A program made the translations under genes and the position numbers. Below the pieces are notes generated by a model. The model saw only the letters and a program-made list of their open reading frames with translations, was not told the origin of the DNA and ran no database searches. A DNA stretch of 64,000 nucleotides from JACVRM01 sp963809765 (GTDB taxonomy: Bacteria; Actinomycetota; Thermoleophilia; Gaiellales; Gaiellaceae): assembly GCA_963809765.1 (NCBI GenBank), contig CAWEKT010000001.1:310001-374000 (forward strand), written 5' to 3'. Of the stretch, positions 51,288-63,127 are shown one piece after another (within the stretch, counting starts at the first letter, position 1; each line of letters starts with the position of its first letter).

Positions 51288-52404
51288 CTACCGTAATCCC
51301 GCGCGCCGACGGTAGAGCTCGACCAGCGGCGCGGTCGCGGGCAGCGGGGCATAGCGCTCGTCGAAAGCCCGGCGGGCGGCGCTCCCGCGCTCGCGGCGCT
51401 CCGCCTCGTCGGCGAGCACCGATGCCGCGGCGCGGGCGAGCTCAGCGTCGGTCTCAGCGACGACAACGCCGTCGCCGGCGTCGATCCCCTCGGCGCCGTG
51501 GCGCGTGGTCACGACCGGCACGCCGGTGGCGATCGCCTCGAGCGTCTTCACCTTCATGCCGCTGCCGCGGTCGAGCGGGAAGAGCAGGACAGAGAGGCCA
51601 GACAGAAAGTCCGCAGCCGAAGGCACCTCTCCCACTACTTCGACACCCTCGGCACCGGACACGAGCGACTCCATCCCCCGGCCCGCCACCCGCAGGCGCG
51701 CTGCGGGAACCGCGCGCACGACGAGCGGCCAGACGTCGCGGACGAGCCGCTCGGTGGCGGCGGCGGTCGTGGGCCACGCGGCCGTGCCGATGAGGCCTGC
51801 CACCGGCTCAGCGAGCGGCGCGGGCGCGTAGTGCGCAGGGTCGAGCGTCAGGGGGGCGAGCGCCACCTCGGCGCGGGGCGCGCGCCGCCGCAGCTCCGCC
51901 GCCACGACGGGCGAGCTCGCGACGAGGCAGCGCTGCCGGCGCAGCACGGCGCGTTCGAGCAGCGCCAGCTCCAGGCGGTCGCGGCCCTCTCGGCGCCAGG
52001 GCCCGGCGAGTGGCCGGTCGAGGCTGACGAGGTAGTGGACGTGCAGGCAGGAGCCGGCGCCGGGGCTCGTCCAGAGCGTCTCGGCCTCCTCCAGATGCAC
52101 GACGTCCGCCTCGTGCGCCGCCTCGCGCACCCGCTCGCCGAAGGCGCCGCGCGCGAGGTCGCCGCGCGGCCGCAGCAGGCGCTCGAGCTGGCGGCGCAGG
52201 GACGGCCGGTGACGGCGTCACCGGCACGACCTCGACCGGCAGGCCGGCCGGAGGGTTGCCGGGCGGAGAGAAGGGTTGGCGGGCGGCGACGGCGCGGACG
52301 TCGAGGCCGTGTGCCAGCAGGCCCTGCAGCAGCCCGACGGACGTCTTCGCCGGGGCGCTGCCTTCGTGCAGGGGGACGTCCTTGAGGACGACGAGCACCT
52401 TCAC
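51288..52404 (-). CDS. Glycosyltransferase (family 4 type), one frameshift
   Basis: Sugar transferase of about 372 aa. GTG 52404 overlaps the flippase stop (GTGA). N-terminus KVLVVLKDVPLHEGSAPAKTSVGLLQGLL. An indel near 52198 separates VVPVTPSP from LRRQLERLLRPRGDLARGAFGE. Then ADVVHLEEAETLWTSPGAG, GLIGTAAWPTTAAATERLV, VVGEVPSAADFLSGLSVLLFP and GSGMKVKTLEAIATGVPVVTTRHGAEGI, the GT4_1-like donor site with Lys and Glu. It ends 8 nt before the next glycosyltransferase start. The specific sugar is unknown. Confidence 0.82.
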
Positions 52405-53973
52405 GACTGCTTGCCCATCAGCCGGACGAACGCCTGCGCCCGGCCGCCTGCAAACCGGCCGAGCGGCGCCGCCGAGCCAGGCAGCGTCGTCGGCGGGCAG
52501 GATCTTCACCGTGGTCGCGGCGGCGACGAAGACGGCCGTGCCCGCGCCGAGCCCGAGGATCAGCCCGGTGATGCCGCCGAGCAGCACGACCGGGGCCAGC
52601 GCGACGACGCCGGCGACCGCCGAGGACGCCACGGTGCGGCCGAGGGAGCCGAGGCGCCAGTCGATCGGGCCGAAGGCGCGGCGGGCAGCCCAGATCACCG
52701 GCACGCCGGCCGCGACCTGCGCGCCCGCGTTGGCGAGGGCCGCGCCGGCGGCATCGAGCGAAGGGATCAGCAGCAGCGCCAGCCCGATGTTGACGGCGGC
52801 CGCGATGGCGCTCGCCGCGATCAGGACTCCCTGCCGGCCGATGCCGACCAGCGCCCCGCGGGCCAGGTACGTGAGCGGGAGCAGCGGAAACGTGGACAGC
52901 ATGATCAGAAGCAGCGGGCCCGCCTCCTCGTAGGCGTCTCCCCAGACGACCGTGATCGCGGCCGGGCCGAGCACGGCGCCGGCGACCGTGAGCGGCAGCG
53001 CGAGGACGAGCGAGAGCCGCGCCGCCCGGCCGTAGCCAACGCGGATGCGGTCGTGCTGGCGGGCGCCGAACAGGGTCGCGATCGCCGGCGAGCTCACCTC
53101 GGCGAGGGCCTCCGGCAGCCGCATCATCGCGACGATGACCGAGAACGCGATCGAGTAGACAGCGATCTCGGTGTTCGTGGAGAAGGCGTTCAGGAAGAAG
53201 AGCTCGGAGCGCCTCCAGACGACGAAGTTGAGCAGGACGCCCACAGAGGCGACGAGCGTCCAGCGGGTGACCCGTCGCCGCAGCTCGCCCGCCGGCGCCA
53301 CGCTCGGGCTCAGGCGTTTGCCGGCCCTGGTTGCGAGCAGTGTCGTCCACACGAGGATGAGCGCGGACGTGGCCGCCTCGACGGCGAACATGCCGGTGAT
53401 CCCGCCGCCGGCGGCCAGCACCGTGATCGTCGCGGCGCTCCCGACGAGGCCGCTGACCAGGCCGGCGATGGTCGCGGAGCGCCAGAGCTGCGCTCCGATC
53501 AGGAGCGCGCTCGGGACGGTGTGCAGGATCGCCAGCGCGGCCGCGACCCCGGCGAAGACCCACGCTCCCGCAGGCTCTGAACCGGCTGCTGCGACCGCGA
53601 TCAGCAGACTGGCCCCGATCGCGGCGGCGACCATCTCGACGCCCCACGCCCAGCGGATCAGGCCGCGGACCCTGTCGGGCTGCTCGCGGCCGAGCGTCTC
53701 GCCGATGAAGCGCATCAGCCCGACCGGCAGGCCTGCGGTGAGGAGCATGACGAGCGAGAGCTCGACGAAGGCGATGAAGCTCTGGCGGCCGAACTCGCCC
53801 GGCTCGAGGAAGCGGGCGGCGGCGACCGAGACGACCAGCACGTACAGCTGCGGCAGCAGCTTGCCGGCGATGCTCCAGACGCCGCCCCCGAGAACGCGGG
53901 CCGCCGTCGTGGCCGCCGCCGCGCCCGTCCCCGCCCCGGCAGGCCCGGGCGCGCCCGCGGCGCCCTCGCTCAC
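52401..53973 (-). CDS. Polysaccharide flippase (Wzx-like, MOP superfamily), one terminal frameshift
   Basis: Translocates lipid-linked oligosaccharide across the membrane. About 520 aa with 12-14 hydrophobic helices. Family start: LGGGVWSIAGKLLPQLYVLVVSVAAARFLEPGEFGRQSF. Later helices include TAGLPVGLMRFIGETLGRE, VLLNFVVWRRSELFFLNAF, and IVAMMRLPEALAEVSSPAIATLFG. GAALANAGAQVAAGVPVIW is the polysaccharide biosynthesis C-terminal domain. An indel near 52470 hides the true end GRFAGGRAQAFVRLMGKQS, stopping at 52401. GTG 53973 overlaps the epimerase stop, and the stop overlaps the next start, so three genes are translationally linked. Confidence 0.9.
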
Positions 53974-54995
53974 GAGGCCGGCGCGGAGCCGCCCACGGCG
54001 GCGCGGCCGCTCTGCGCGCGCAGGTGCTCGACCAGCTCGGCCAGGATGTCGTCGAGGCTCACGGTCGGGCCCCAGCCGATCGCCCCCTGGATCTTGTCGA
54101 TGGCGGGGATGCGCTGGAACATCTCCTCGATCCCCTGGCCGTAGACCTCGGCGTAGGGCACGTAGGTCAGCTCGGACGCGCTGCCGGTCAGTGTCAGCAC
54201 GCGCTCGGCCAGCTCGTTGATGGTGATCGGCGACGTCGAGCCGACGTTGTAGATGCCGCCGTTCGTCTCCGGCGCCTCGAGCAGGCCGTGGAGTGCGCGC
54301 ACGGTGTCCCGCACGTGGCAGAAGCACCGCGTCTGGTTGCCGTCGCCGTGGAGCTCGAGCGGGCCGCCCGCGAGCGCCGCCTCGACGAACCGCGGGATGA
54401 CGTTGCCGTAGCGGCCGCTCTGGCGCGGGCCGACGGTGTTGAAGAGCCTCGCGATCACCATGCGCAGCCCGCGCTCCTCGTGCAGCGCGAGCGCCAGGAA
54501 CTCGTCGAGCGCCTTCGAGTCCGCGTAGGCCCAGCGCTTGGCCGTCGTCGGGCCGTAGATGCGCCTGCCGTCCTCCCGCAGCGGCTGCTGCTCCTCGGGG
54601 TGGTCGCCGCAGACCTCGGAGCTCGAGGCGACGAGCACCGGCTTCTCGAAGCGTGCGCAGTACTCGAGCACCGTCTCCGTCCCCTGGATGTTCGTCAGCA
54701 GCGTGCGCCCGGGCTGCTCGACGATCAGGCGGACACCGACGGCCGCCGCGAGATGCCAGACGGCGTCGCACTTGAAGACGAGCTCGCTGACGACCGAGGA
54801 CGAGAGCACGGACTCGACGACGAGGTGGAAGCGGGGGTTCTCGCGTAACGCGGCGACGTTCTCGACCGAGCCGGTCGAGAGGTCGTCGAGCGCGTACACC
54901 TCCCAGCCGTGCTCGAGCAGCCGCTCGCAGAGGTGCGAGCCGATGAACCCGGCGCCGCCGGTCACGAGCGCCTGCCGACTGCCGGGAGCCGTCAC
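53970..54995 (-). CDS. NAD-dependent epimerase/dehydratase (extended SDR)
   Basis: Nucleotide-sugar modifying enzyme, 341 aa, related to UDP-glucuronate decarboxylases and UDP-glucose epimerases. GTG 54995 starts VTAPGSRQALVTGGAGFIGSH, giving the NAD motif G-x2-G-x2-G. VYALDDLSTGSVENVAAL, VWHLAAAVGVRLIVEQPG and NIQGTETVLEYCA follow. Catalytic SSSEVCGDHPEEQQPLREDG, and YADSKALDEFLAL with Y-x3-K. LFNTVGPRQSGRYGNVIPRF and FCHVRDTVRALHGLLEAP bind the sugar nucleotide. A TAGGCT hexamer lies 8 nt before the start. It is first of the long minus unit. The product sugar is not certain. Confidence 0.9.
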   Translation of the reverse strand: MTAPGSRQALVTGGAGFIGSHLCERLLEHGWEVYALDDLSTGSVENVAALRENPRFHLVVESVLSSSVVSELVFKCDAVWHLAAAVGVRLIVEQPGRTLLTNIQGTETVLEYCARFEKPVLVASSSEVCGDHPEEQQPLREDGRRIYGPTTAKRWAYADSKALDEFLALALHEERGLRMVIARLFNTVGPRQSGRYGNVIPRFVEAALAGGPLELHGDGNQTRCFCHVRDTVRALHGLLEAPETNGGIYNVGSTSPITINELAERVLTLTGSASELTYVPYAEVYGQGIEEMFQRIPAIDKIQGAIGWGPTVSLDDILAELVEHLRAQSGRAAVGGSAPAS

Positions 54996-55003
54996 GGCGC
55001 CAG

Positions 55004-55009
55004 AGCCTA
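55004..55009 (-). promoter_or_regulatory. Candidate -10 element of the epimerase operon
   Basis: TAGGCT on the minus strand ends 8 nt before GTG 54995; it would drive the eight- to nine-gene minus unit. No Shine-Dalgarno. Confidence 0.4.
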
Positions 55010-55095
55010 CTCCTCGGCCCTGCCGACCCTGCAGCCAGCAGGGACGCTCGGCCGGGAGGGCCGGCGCCACGACCGTAGGCTTGCGCCGAGCCCCG

Positions 55096-56122
55096 ATGGC
55101 GCACCGGCGAGCTGCAGATCGACCCCCTTCCGGGCCTCGAGTCGGTGCGAGACGACTGGGCGGTGCTCGCACGCCGCCAGGGCAACCCGTTCGCCTCGGT
55201 CGAGTGGTGTGAGGCCTGGCTCGCGAACGTCGGGGATCAGTACCGGCTCGAGCCGCGACTCTTTGCGGCCCGCCGCGCCGACGGGTCGCTGGCGGCGCTC
55301 CTGCCGCTCGTCCTCGTGCAGGGCCGCTACGTGCGCAAGCTGCGGCTGCTCGGCTTCGGCCCTGCGAACGAGCTCGGTCCGGTGGCGGCGCCGGACGACC
55401 GGCGGGGCGGCAACTCGCAGCGCTGCGCGCCGCGCTCGCGGTGACCCGGCACGAATGGGACATCTTCCTCGGCGAGAACCTGCCGGGGCTGCGGCTGGAG
55501 CGCGAAGCTCGGCGGCACGGTCGTCCGTCAGGAAGGCAGTCCCGTCGTCGCAGGCCGGTGGGAGAGCTGGGACGACTACCTGGCAACGCGCACGCCGGAC
55601 TTCCGCCAGGAGCTGCGCCGCAAGGAGCGCCGCCTCGCCGAGCAGGGGCTCGCGTACCGCCTGGTCACGGAGGAGGACCAGCTCGAGCCGGCGCTCGACC
55701 TGCTCTTCCGGCTGCACCGCGCGCGGTGGGGAGACGACGCGGCCGTCTGGTTCGCCGGCCAGGAGCCCTTTCACCGTGCGTTCGCGCGGGTCGCGCTCGA
55801 GCGCGGGTGGCTGCGGCTCCGCCTGCTCGAGCTCGACGGCGAGCCCGTCGCCGCGTACTACGGCCTCCGCTTCGAGGGGGCAGAGTGGTCGTACCAGTAC
55901 GGACGAGATCCGGCCGCCAGGCGCGGCTCGGTCGGGTTGATCCTCATCGCCCACGCCCTCCGCGAGGCGCTGGCGCAGGGTGTGGAGGAGTTCCGCTTCG
56001 GGCCTGGCGCGCAGGAGTACAAGCTGCGCTTCTCGACCGGCGACCCCGGCCTCGAGACGGTCGGCGCAGCCGGGAGCCTGCGCGGCCGCCTGGCGCTGCT
56101 GGCGGCGCGCCGGCGCGCCTAA
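55096..56122 (+). CDS. FemAB/CelD-like GNAT acyltransferase, frameshifts, start uncertain
   Basis: Acyltransferase of the BcsL/CelD/FemAB-like group often found in exopolysaccharide clusters, about 340 aa. Text: LPGLESVRDDWAVLARRQGNPFASVEWCEAWL, then RKLRLLGFGPANELGPVAAPDD. Indels near 55400 and 55510 lead into AALAVTRHEWDIFLGENLPG and WESWDDYLATRTPDFRQELRRKERRLAE. The GNAT core is LFRLHRARWGDDAAVWF, LDGEPVAAYYGLRFEGAEWSYQYGRDPA and VEEFRFGPGAQEYKLRF. The start is either ATG 55096 with an early indel or GTG 55145. It is divergent from the epimerase. It may acylate the polysaccharide or a cell-wall acceptor. Confidence 0.72.
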
Positions 56123-56126
56123 CGAC

Positions 56127-58056
56127 CTAGGGCTGCGACATGCCCGCCGCCCTGCCGGCGACCTGGAGCGCGTCGGCGATGCGCTCGTCGCGCGGTGCCA
56201 GCAGGCGCGCCGCGGACAGCTCCACCTGGGCCTCTCTGGGCCGGCCGGCCTCGAGCAGCGTGCGGCCGAGCTGGTAGCGGATCGCCGCGTTCCGCGGCTC
56301 TTTCTCCGCTGCGTCCCTGAGCGGCGCGATCGCGTCGGCGGGGCGCTCGGCGAGCGTCGCCTCGGTCAGCAGCGGCTCGGTCGAGAGCGGGTCGAGGCGC
56401 CGGGCCCACTCGAGCTCGGCGTGCGGGTCGGCGGGTGAGCGCGAGAGGACGTCGCTGCTGATGCGCGCGGAGAGCCAGGGCGGCACGAGCAGCAGCAGGC
56501 CCGCGGCGGCGACTGCGCCTGCAGCCGGCAGCCCGACGCGCGTGGGGAGCGCCGGAGCGTAGTCGCGGGCGAGGCCGACGCCCAGGAGCAGGAAGAGCGG
56601 GATGCCGACGGCGGGGAAGGTCCACGTCCAGTCGCCGGCCGCATGGACGAGCCAGTACAGCGCCGCCCCGAGAATGCCGGCCGCGACCAGGTCGCGCCGG
56701 GCCGGGCCGGCCAGCGCGGCCAGTGCGGGCAGCAGCGCCGCCGCGAGCAGCGCCAGCCCGATGATGCCCAGCTCGCTGACCACGTCGAGCTCGAGCGAGT
56801 GCGCGCGCCGCGGCGTCTCGTCGCTGCGGCCGTGCTGGAGGTAGGCCGCATACCAGCCGCGCGCTCCGATGCCGGCGACCGGATGATCCCGGAACTCGTC
56901 GAGCGCGACGCGCCAGAAGTCGTAGCGGTTCGAGCCGAGGTTGACCAGGTGGCTCGAGCCCTCCTCCCGCTCGGGCATCGTCTTGAAGTCGCGCCAGCGG
57001 TCGCCGGCCCAGTCGCCGGGTGAGTCGACGCGGGCCACGAAGAGCACGGCGCCGGCCACGAGGCCGGCCGCGAGCGCCGCTGCGGCTGCGACCGAGGCGG
57101 CGCGGCGCACCCGCCCGGGGAGCTCGAGCCGGCCGTCGACGACCGCGTAGACCGCTCCGAGCACGAGCGCGGCGAGCACGAGCAGGAGGACGCGCTCTCC
57201 CGCGGCCTCGCCTGCCGCCCGCAGCGGCTCGCCCTCGCCGCGCTGCCTGAAGGGCTCGGTGAGCGGTCGAGTAGGAGGTGGCGACGAGCAGGACCGCTCC
57301 GAGCGCCGGCACGAGCAGCCGCAGCCGCTCCTGCGAGATCGCGAGCACGGCGACTGCCGAGGCGGCCAGCGCCACCGCGCCGCCCTTGCTCTGCGTCAGC
57401 AGCCCGACAGCCAGGAGCGCCGTGGCGGCGGCGGCAGCCAGCGCCCGCAGCGGGACGGCGAGGCGCCTCGAGGCGGCGAGCGCGACGGCGGGCCAGAACG
57501 CGAGCAGGACGAACGCCGCCTGGGCGTTGACGTAGCCGATCGGCGAGGCGAGCCGGCCGAAGTCGAACCGGTCGTCAGGACTGGCCCCGAAGGCGAGCGC
57601 TGCGCCCACGGCGACGGCGACGGTGGCCGCGACGCCGGCGACCGCGCCGGTCACGAGCGCCCGCCCGGCCGGCGCTGCGCACGGTCAGCGCGGGGAGCGC
57701 GAGCGCGAGCGCGTACGTGAGCACGAGCAGCGCCTCGTCACGGGCGAGTCGCGGGCAGCGGCGACCAGGCGGCCGAGAGCGCAGTCCAGGCGCCCAGGCC
57801 GAGCAGCCCGCGCGAGCGAGACGAGCAGGGCTCTGCCGGGGCGGACACAGAGGCCGGCGGCGAGCACGACGGCGACGAGAGCGGCGAGCAGGATCGCGTA
57901 GAGCAGCCAGTGCTCGGCCAGGATGCTGCCCTGCTCGCGCCAGGCCAGACCGGCGGCGAGCGGGGCGGCGAGCGCCGCCGGCAGGGCGAGCGCAAGCTCG
58001 CGCAAGGGCTCGCCGGTGGTTAGCTCGCGGGCCTGGCGGGGGAACACGTGTTTCAA
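56127..58056 (-). CDS. O-antigen ligase family protein with C-terminal TPR-like region, several frameshifts
   Basis: Second Wzy/WaaL-like polytopic protein, about 640 aa. From TTG 58056 (or GTG 58047): LRELALALPAALAAPLAAGLAW, HWLLYAILLAALVAVVLAAGL, LGAWTALSAAWSPLPATR. Then, after an indel near 57680, VAGVAATVAVAVGAALAFGA, IGYVNAQAAFVLLAFWPAVAL and LLAVGLLTQSKGGAVALAAS. Further indels near 57250 lead to the loop NLGSNRYDFWRVALDEFRDHPVAGIGARGWYAAYL, then PRRAHSLELDVVSELGIIGLAL, the Wzy_C signature. The last ~110 residues form helical repeats (AIRYQLGRTLLEAGRPREAQVEL). It is convergent with the acyltransferase by 4 nt. Confidence 0.8.
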
Positions 58057-58161
58057 GCCGTTCGTTCCGCCTGCCGATTCTTCCTGCAAATCGCTAGAGG
58101 GTGACAAAGGCGAACGGTCCACTACGATGCGACAGGGGCAACTGCGGGAAAGGAGTTTCAT

Positions 58162-58539
58162 ATGAGGAGGACCGCGCGGGGGGTGATCGTCCTCGTGGTA
58201 ACGGTGCTGGTCGTCGTCTCGTCGGCGACCGCAGCGACACCAAACACGATCTATCGCGATTACGAAGACAACGGCCGGCTCGATGGTCGCTACTCGGTGG
58301 CAGACCTGCGAGCAGCGCTACAGAACCCGTCGATCCAGGGGTACGGCAAGCCGACGCTCGAGCCGGAGATGCGGCACGAGATCGAGGAAGAGCTTGGCGA
58401 GCAGGAGAGCCTGGGCAACGTTGGCGAGACGTCCAACCTGCCGTTCACGGGCTTCGACCTTGCTCTGCTGACCGTCGGGGGCGCGATGCTCCTGGCAGTC
58501 GGGCTCGGGCTGCGCCGGGTCGCACGGGCGAAGCGCTAG
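58162..58539 (+). CDS. Small LPxTG-type surface protein
   Basis: 125 aa, exported and probably sortase-anchored. AAAGGAG lies 6 nt before ATG 58162. Signal peptide RRTARGVIVLVVTVLVVVSSA ends near ATAA. The mature part (IYRDYEDNGRLDGRYSVADLRAALQ, then an acidic helix PEMRHEIEEELGEQESLG) is only about 65 residues. The sorting signal is complete: NLPFTG, a hydrophobic stretch LALLTVGGAMLLAVGLGL, and a basic tail RRVARAKR. No sortase gene is in the window. It sits between the second polymerase/ligase and the initiating phosphotransferase, so it may be a wall attachment point or regulator of the polymer. Confidence 0.85.
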   Translation: MRRTARGVIVLVVTVLVVVSSATAATPNTIYRDYEDNGRLDGRYSVADLRAALQNPSIQGYGKPTLEPEMRHEIEEELGEQESLGNVGETSNLPFTGFDLALLTVGGAMLLAVGLGLRRVARAKR

Positions 58540-58582
58540 CCGGCGGGCGGTAACCTGATGAGGTTCGACCGCTCGCCTGGGG

Positions 58583-60079
58583 GTGGGGGCGTCTGACGAC
58601 GCTGCAGACCACGTCGAGCGACGCGCAAGTCGCTCAACTGCAGACGCTGCGCGAGCGCGCAGCGGCCCCCGCACGCCTTCAGTCGACCGCGCTCTGGGGG
58701 AGGCTGAGCCTCGCCCTGGACGCCGCGATGATCGTCGCCGCCGTCGCCGCAACCGTCGTCGGCGCGCGGCAGGGCCACCTGCCGACGGCGCCGCTCGCCT
58801 GGCTCGCCGGCTTCGGCGTGCTCGTGCTGCTGTTCGCGCGCCTGCGCGGCATGTACGCGACGCGCCTGCGGCTCGACCTGCTCGACGACCTGCGCGGCGT
58901 CGTCACCATCACCGCGCTCGCTGCCATGGTCGTCCTCTCGCTGCGGGTGGTCTTCGCCGACACCGTCGACCTCGCTGCCGAGACGTTCAGGCCGTGGGTC
59001 TTCGCGACCGTGTACCTCGCCGCAGGCCGGATCGCGCTCGGCTGGTCGCAGTCGCGCGCCCGGGCCACCGGTGAGACCGCCGTGCCGACGCTGGTCGTCG
59101 GCGCCGGCAAGGTCGGACGCCTGACCGCGCGCCGCCTGCTCGAGCATCCGGAGCTCGGCCTCAAGCCGATCGGGTACATGGACAAGGAGCCGATGGACGC
59201 CCCCGACGGTCCGACGCTCCCGGTCCTCGGCGCCAGCTGGGATCTCGATCGCCTCGTCGCCGACTACGGCGTCGGGCACGTCGTCGTCGACCTTCTCGAC
59301 CGCGCCCCACCACGTGCTTCTGCGGCTCGTGCGGCGGTGCGAGGAGCTCGGCGTTCAGGTGACCTTCGTGCCGCGCCTCTTCGAGCAGGTCGGCCAGCGC
59401 GTCTCGATCGACCATCTCGGCGGGCTGCCGCTGGTCTCCGTCGACCACGCCGACCCGCGAGGCTGGCAGTTCGCGGTCAAGTACGCGATCGACCGCATGG
59501 TCGCCGGGCTGGCGCTGCTGGTGCTCAGCCCGATCCTGCTCAGCGCGATCCTGGCCGTGCGCCTCTCGCTCGGCCGGCCGATCTTCTTCCGGCAGACGCG
59601 TGTCGGCCGCGACGGCCGTCCGTTCGAGATGCTGAAGCTCCGCACCATGCGGCCGCAGCAGGACGGCTCGAACGTCGTCGAGCCCGAATGGCTGCCGGCG
59701 GACGTCGCGCCCGGCGGTGTCGAGGGCGTGGACCGGCGCACGCGCGTCGGGGCGTTCCTGCGCCGCACGTGCATCGACGAGCTGCCGCAGCTGATCAACG
59801 TCGTGCGCGGCGAGATGAGCCTGATCGGCCCGAGGCCGGAGCGTCCGGAGTACGTCGCGCTCTTCGCCGAGCGGATCTACCGCTACGGCGACCGCCACCG
59901 CGTCAAGGCCGGGATCACCGGCTGGGCGCAGGTGCAACGGCCTGCGCGGCAAGACGTCCCTCTCCGACCGGGTCGAGTGGGACAACCACTACATCGAGAA
60001 CTGGTCGCTCTGGCTCGACGTGAAGATCGCGCTGCTGACGTTCCTGTCGGTCTTCCGCATGTACCGCACGACCGAGTAG
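58583..60079 (+). CDS. Exopolysaccharide polyprenyl glycosylphosphotransferase, several frameshifts
   Basis: Starts repeat-unit synthesis by moving a sugar-1-phosphate to undecaprenyl phosphate. About 490 aa. Four N-terminal helices (LSLALDAAMIVAAVAATVVG, LAWLAGFGVLVLLFARLRG, VVTITALAAMVVLSLRVVF); a CoA-binding-like fold VPTLVVGAGKVGRLTARRLL; then the sugar transferase: FAVKYAIDRMVAGLALLVLS, FFRQTRVGRDGRPFEMLKLRTM, RRTCIDELPQLINVVRGEMSLIGPRPERP. Indels near 59305 and 59940; the true end NHYIENWSLWLDVKIALLTF...RTTE stops at 60079. The start is GTG 58583 if one G is removed from the following G-run; otherwise ATG 58728 or CTG 58593. Confidence 0.88.
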
Positions 60080-60465
60080 CGGTCACAGTCAGCCAGGCCT
60101 GAGCGGCTGCCGTAGAGGCGCGCCACGCAGCCCCTGCGCGGCCCTGTGGACATGTCCTGGCCGGCCACTGGCCCGAACGGCCAGGGACGGCCGGGCATAC
60201 CCCACCCACCCGAGGGGATTCGTCCTCCACCACCCGCCCGTCTTCGACGGTATCGATCAAGCTGAGACGTGTCTGTGACTGGAACGACTCAGTTGTGTGA
60301 CATTCGCCGCGGGGCTCGCTCGACTCGTCCTCGTGCACGTTGGGTCTGGAGGAACCGGCCCTTCGCGCCGAAAAGTGACATGAACCCCGCGAGCTACACT
60401 GAGACCACCTTCGACCGGGACCGAGAGTCGGCCTCGAATATCCAAGGAAAGGGGGCTCGAGGGTT
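60080..60465. other. Intergenic region upstream of clpC
   Basis: 386 nt without a credible gene. A nested hairpin at 60161-60194 has outer arms CCGGCC / GGCCGG and inner arms CTGGCC / GGCCAG around CGAAC. It is a possible terminator for the phosphotransferase, though no T-run follows. Further on, TACACT at 60395-60400 could be the clpC -10, giving a leader of about 60 nt; no good -35 is visible. I do not see an inverted repeat that I can assign to ClgR, CtsR or HspR. Confidence 0.4.
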
Positions 60466-62989
<2,524 letters not shown>

Positions 62990-63014
62990 AAAAGCTCGCA
63001 GGAACTGACCGCGG

Positions 63015-63036
63015 ACGGCGGCCGGAAGGCCGCCGT
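63015..63036 (+). terminator. Hairpin after clpC
   Basis: Perfect 9-bp stem ACGGCGGCC / GGCCGCCGT closed by a GGAA tetraloop, 25 nt after the clpC stop. Only TTC follows, so it is a terminator-like structure without a full U-tract. Confidence 0.55.
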
Positions 63037-63115
63037 TCGTGCGTCTGGGGCCGGTAGGTGAGCAGCTGTTCGAGCCGGCGCATTCACGCTGCGACTCCGG
63101 CCGGGTGGGCGTAAC

Positions 63116-63121
63116 TAGCCT
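63116..63121 (+). promoter_or_regulatory. Candidate -10 element of the EamA gene, leaderless
   Basis: TAGCCT ends 6 nt before ATG 63128; no Shine-Dalgarno. It is the same hexamer and gap as at coaX. Confidence 0.45.
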
Positions 63122-63127
63122 GGCCCG

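Noticed and set aside
60080..60465. A heat-shock operator (CIRCE, HAIR or ClgR box) before clpC
   Set aside because: No inverted repeat in the region matches those consensus forms; the visible hairpins are GC-rich and far from the start.
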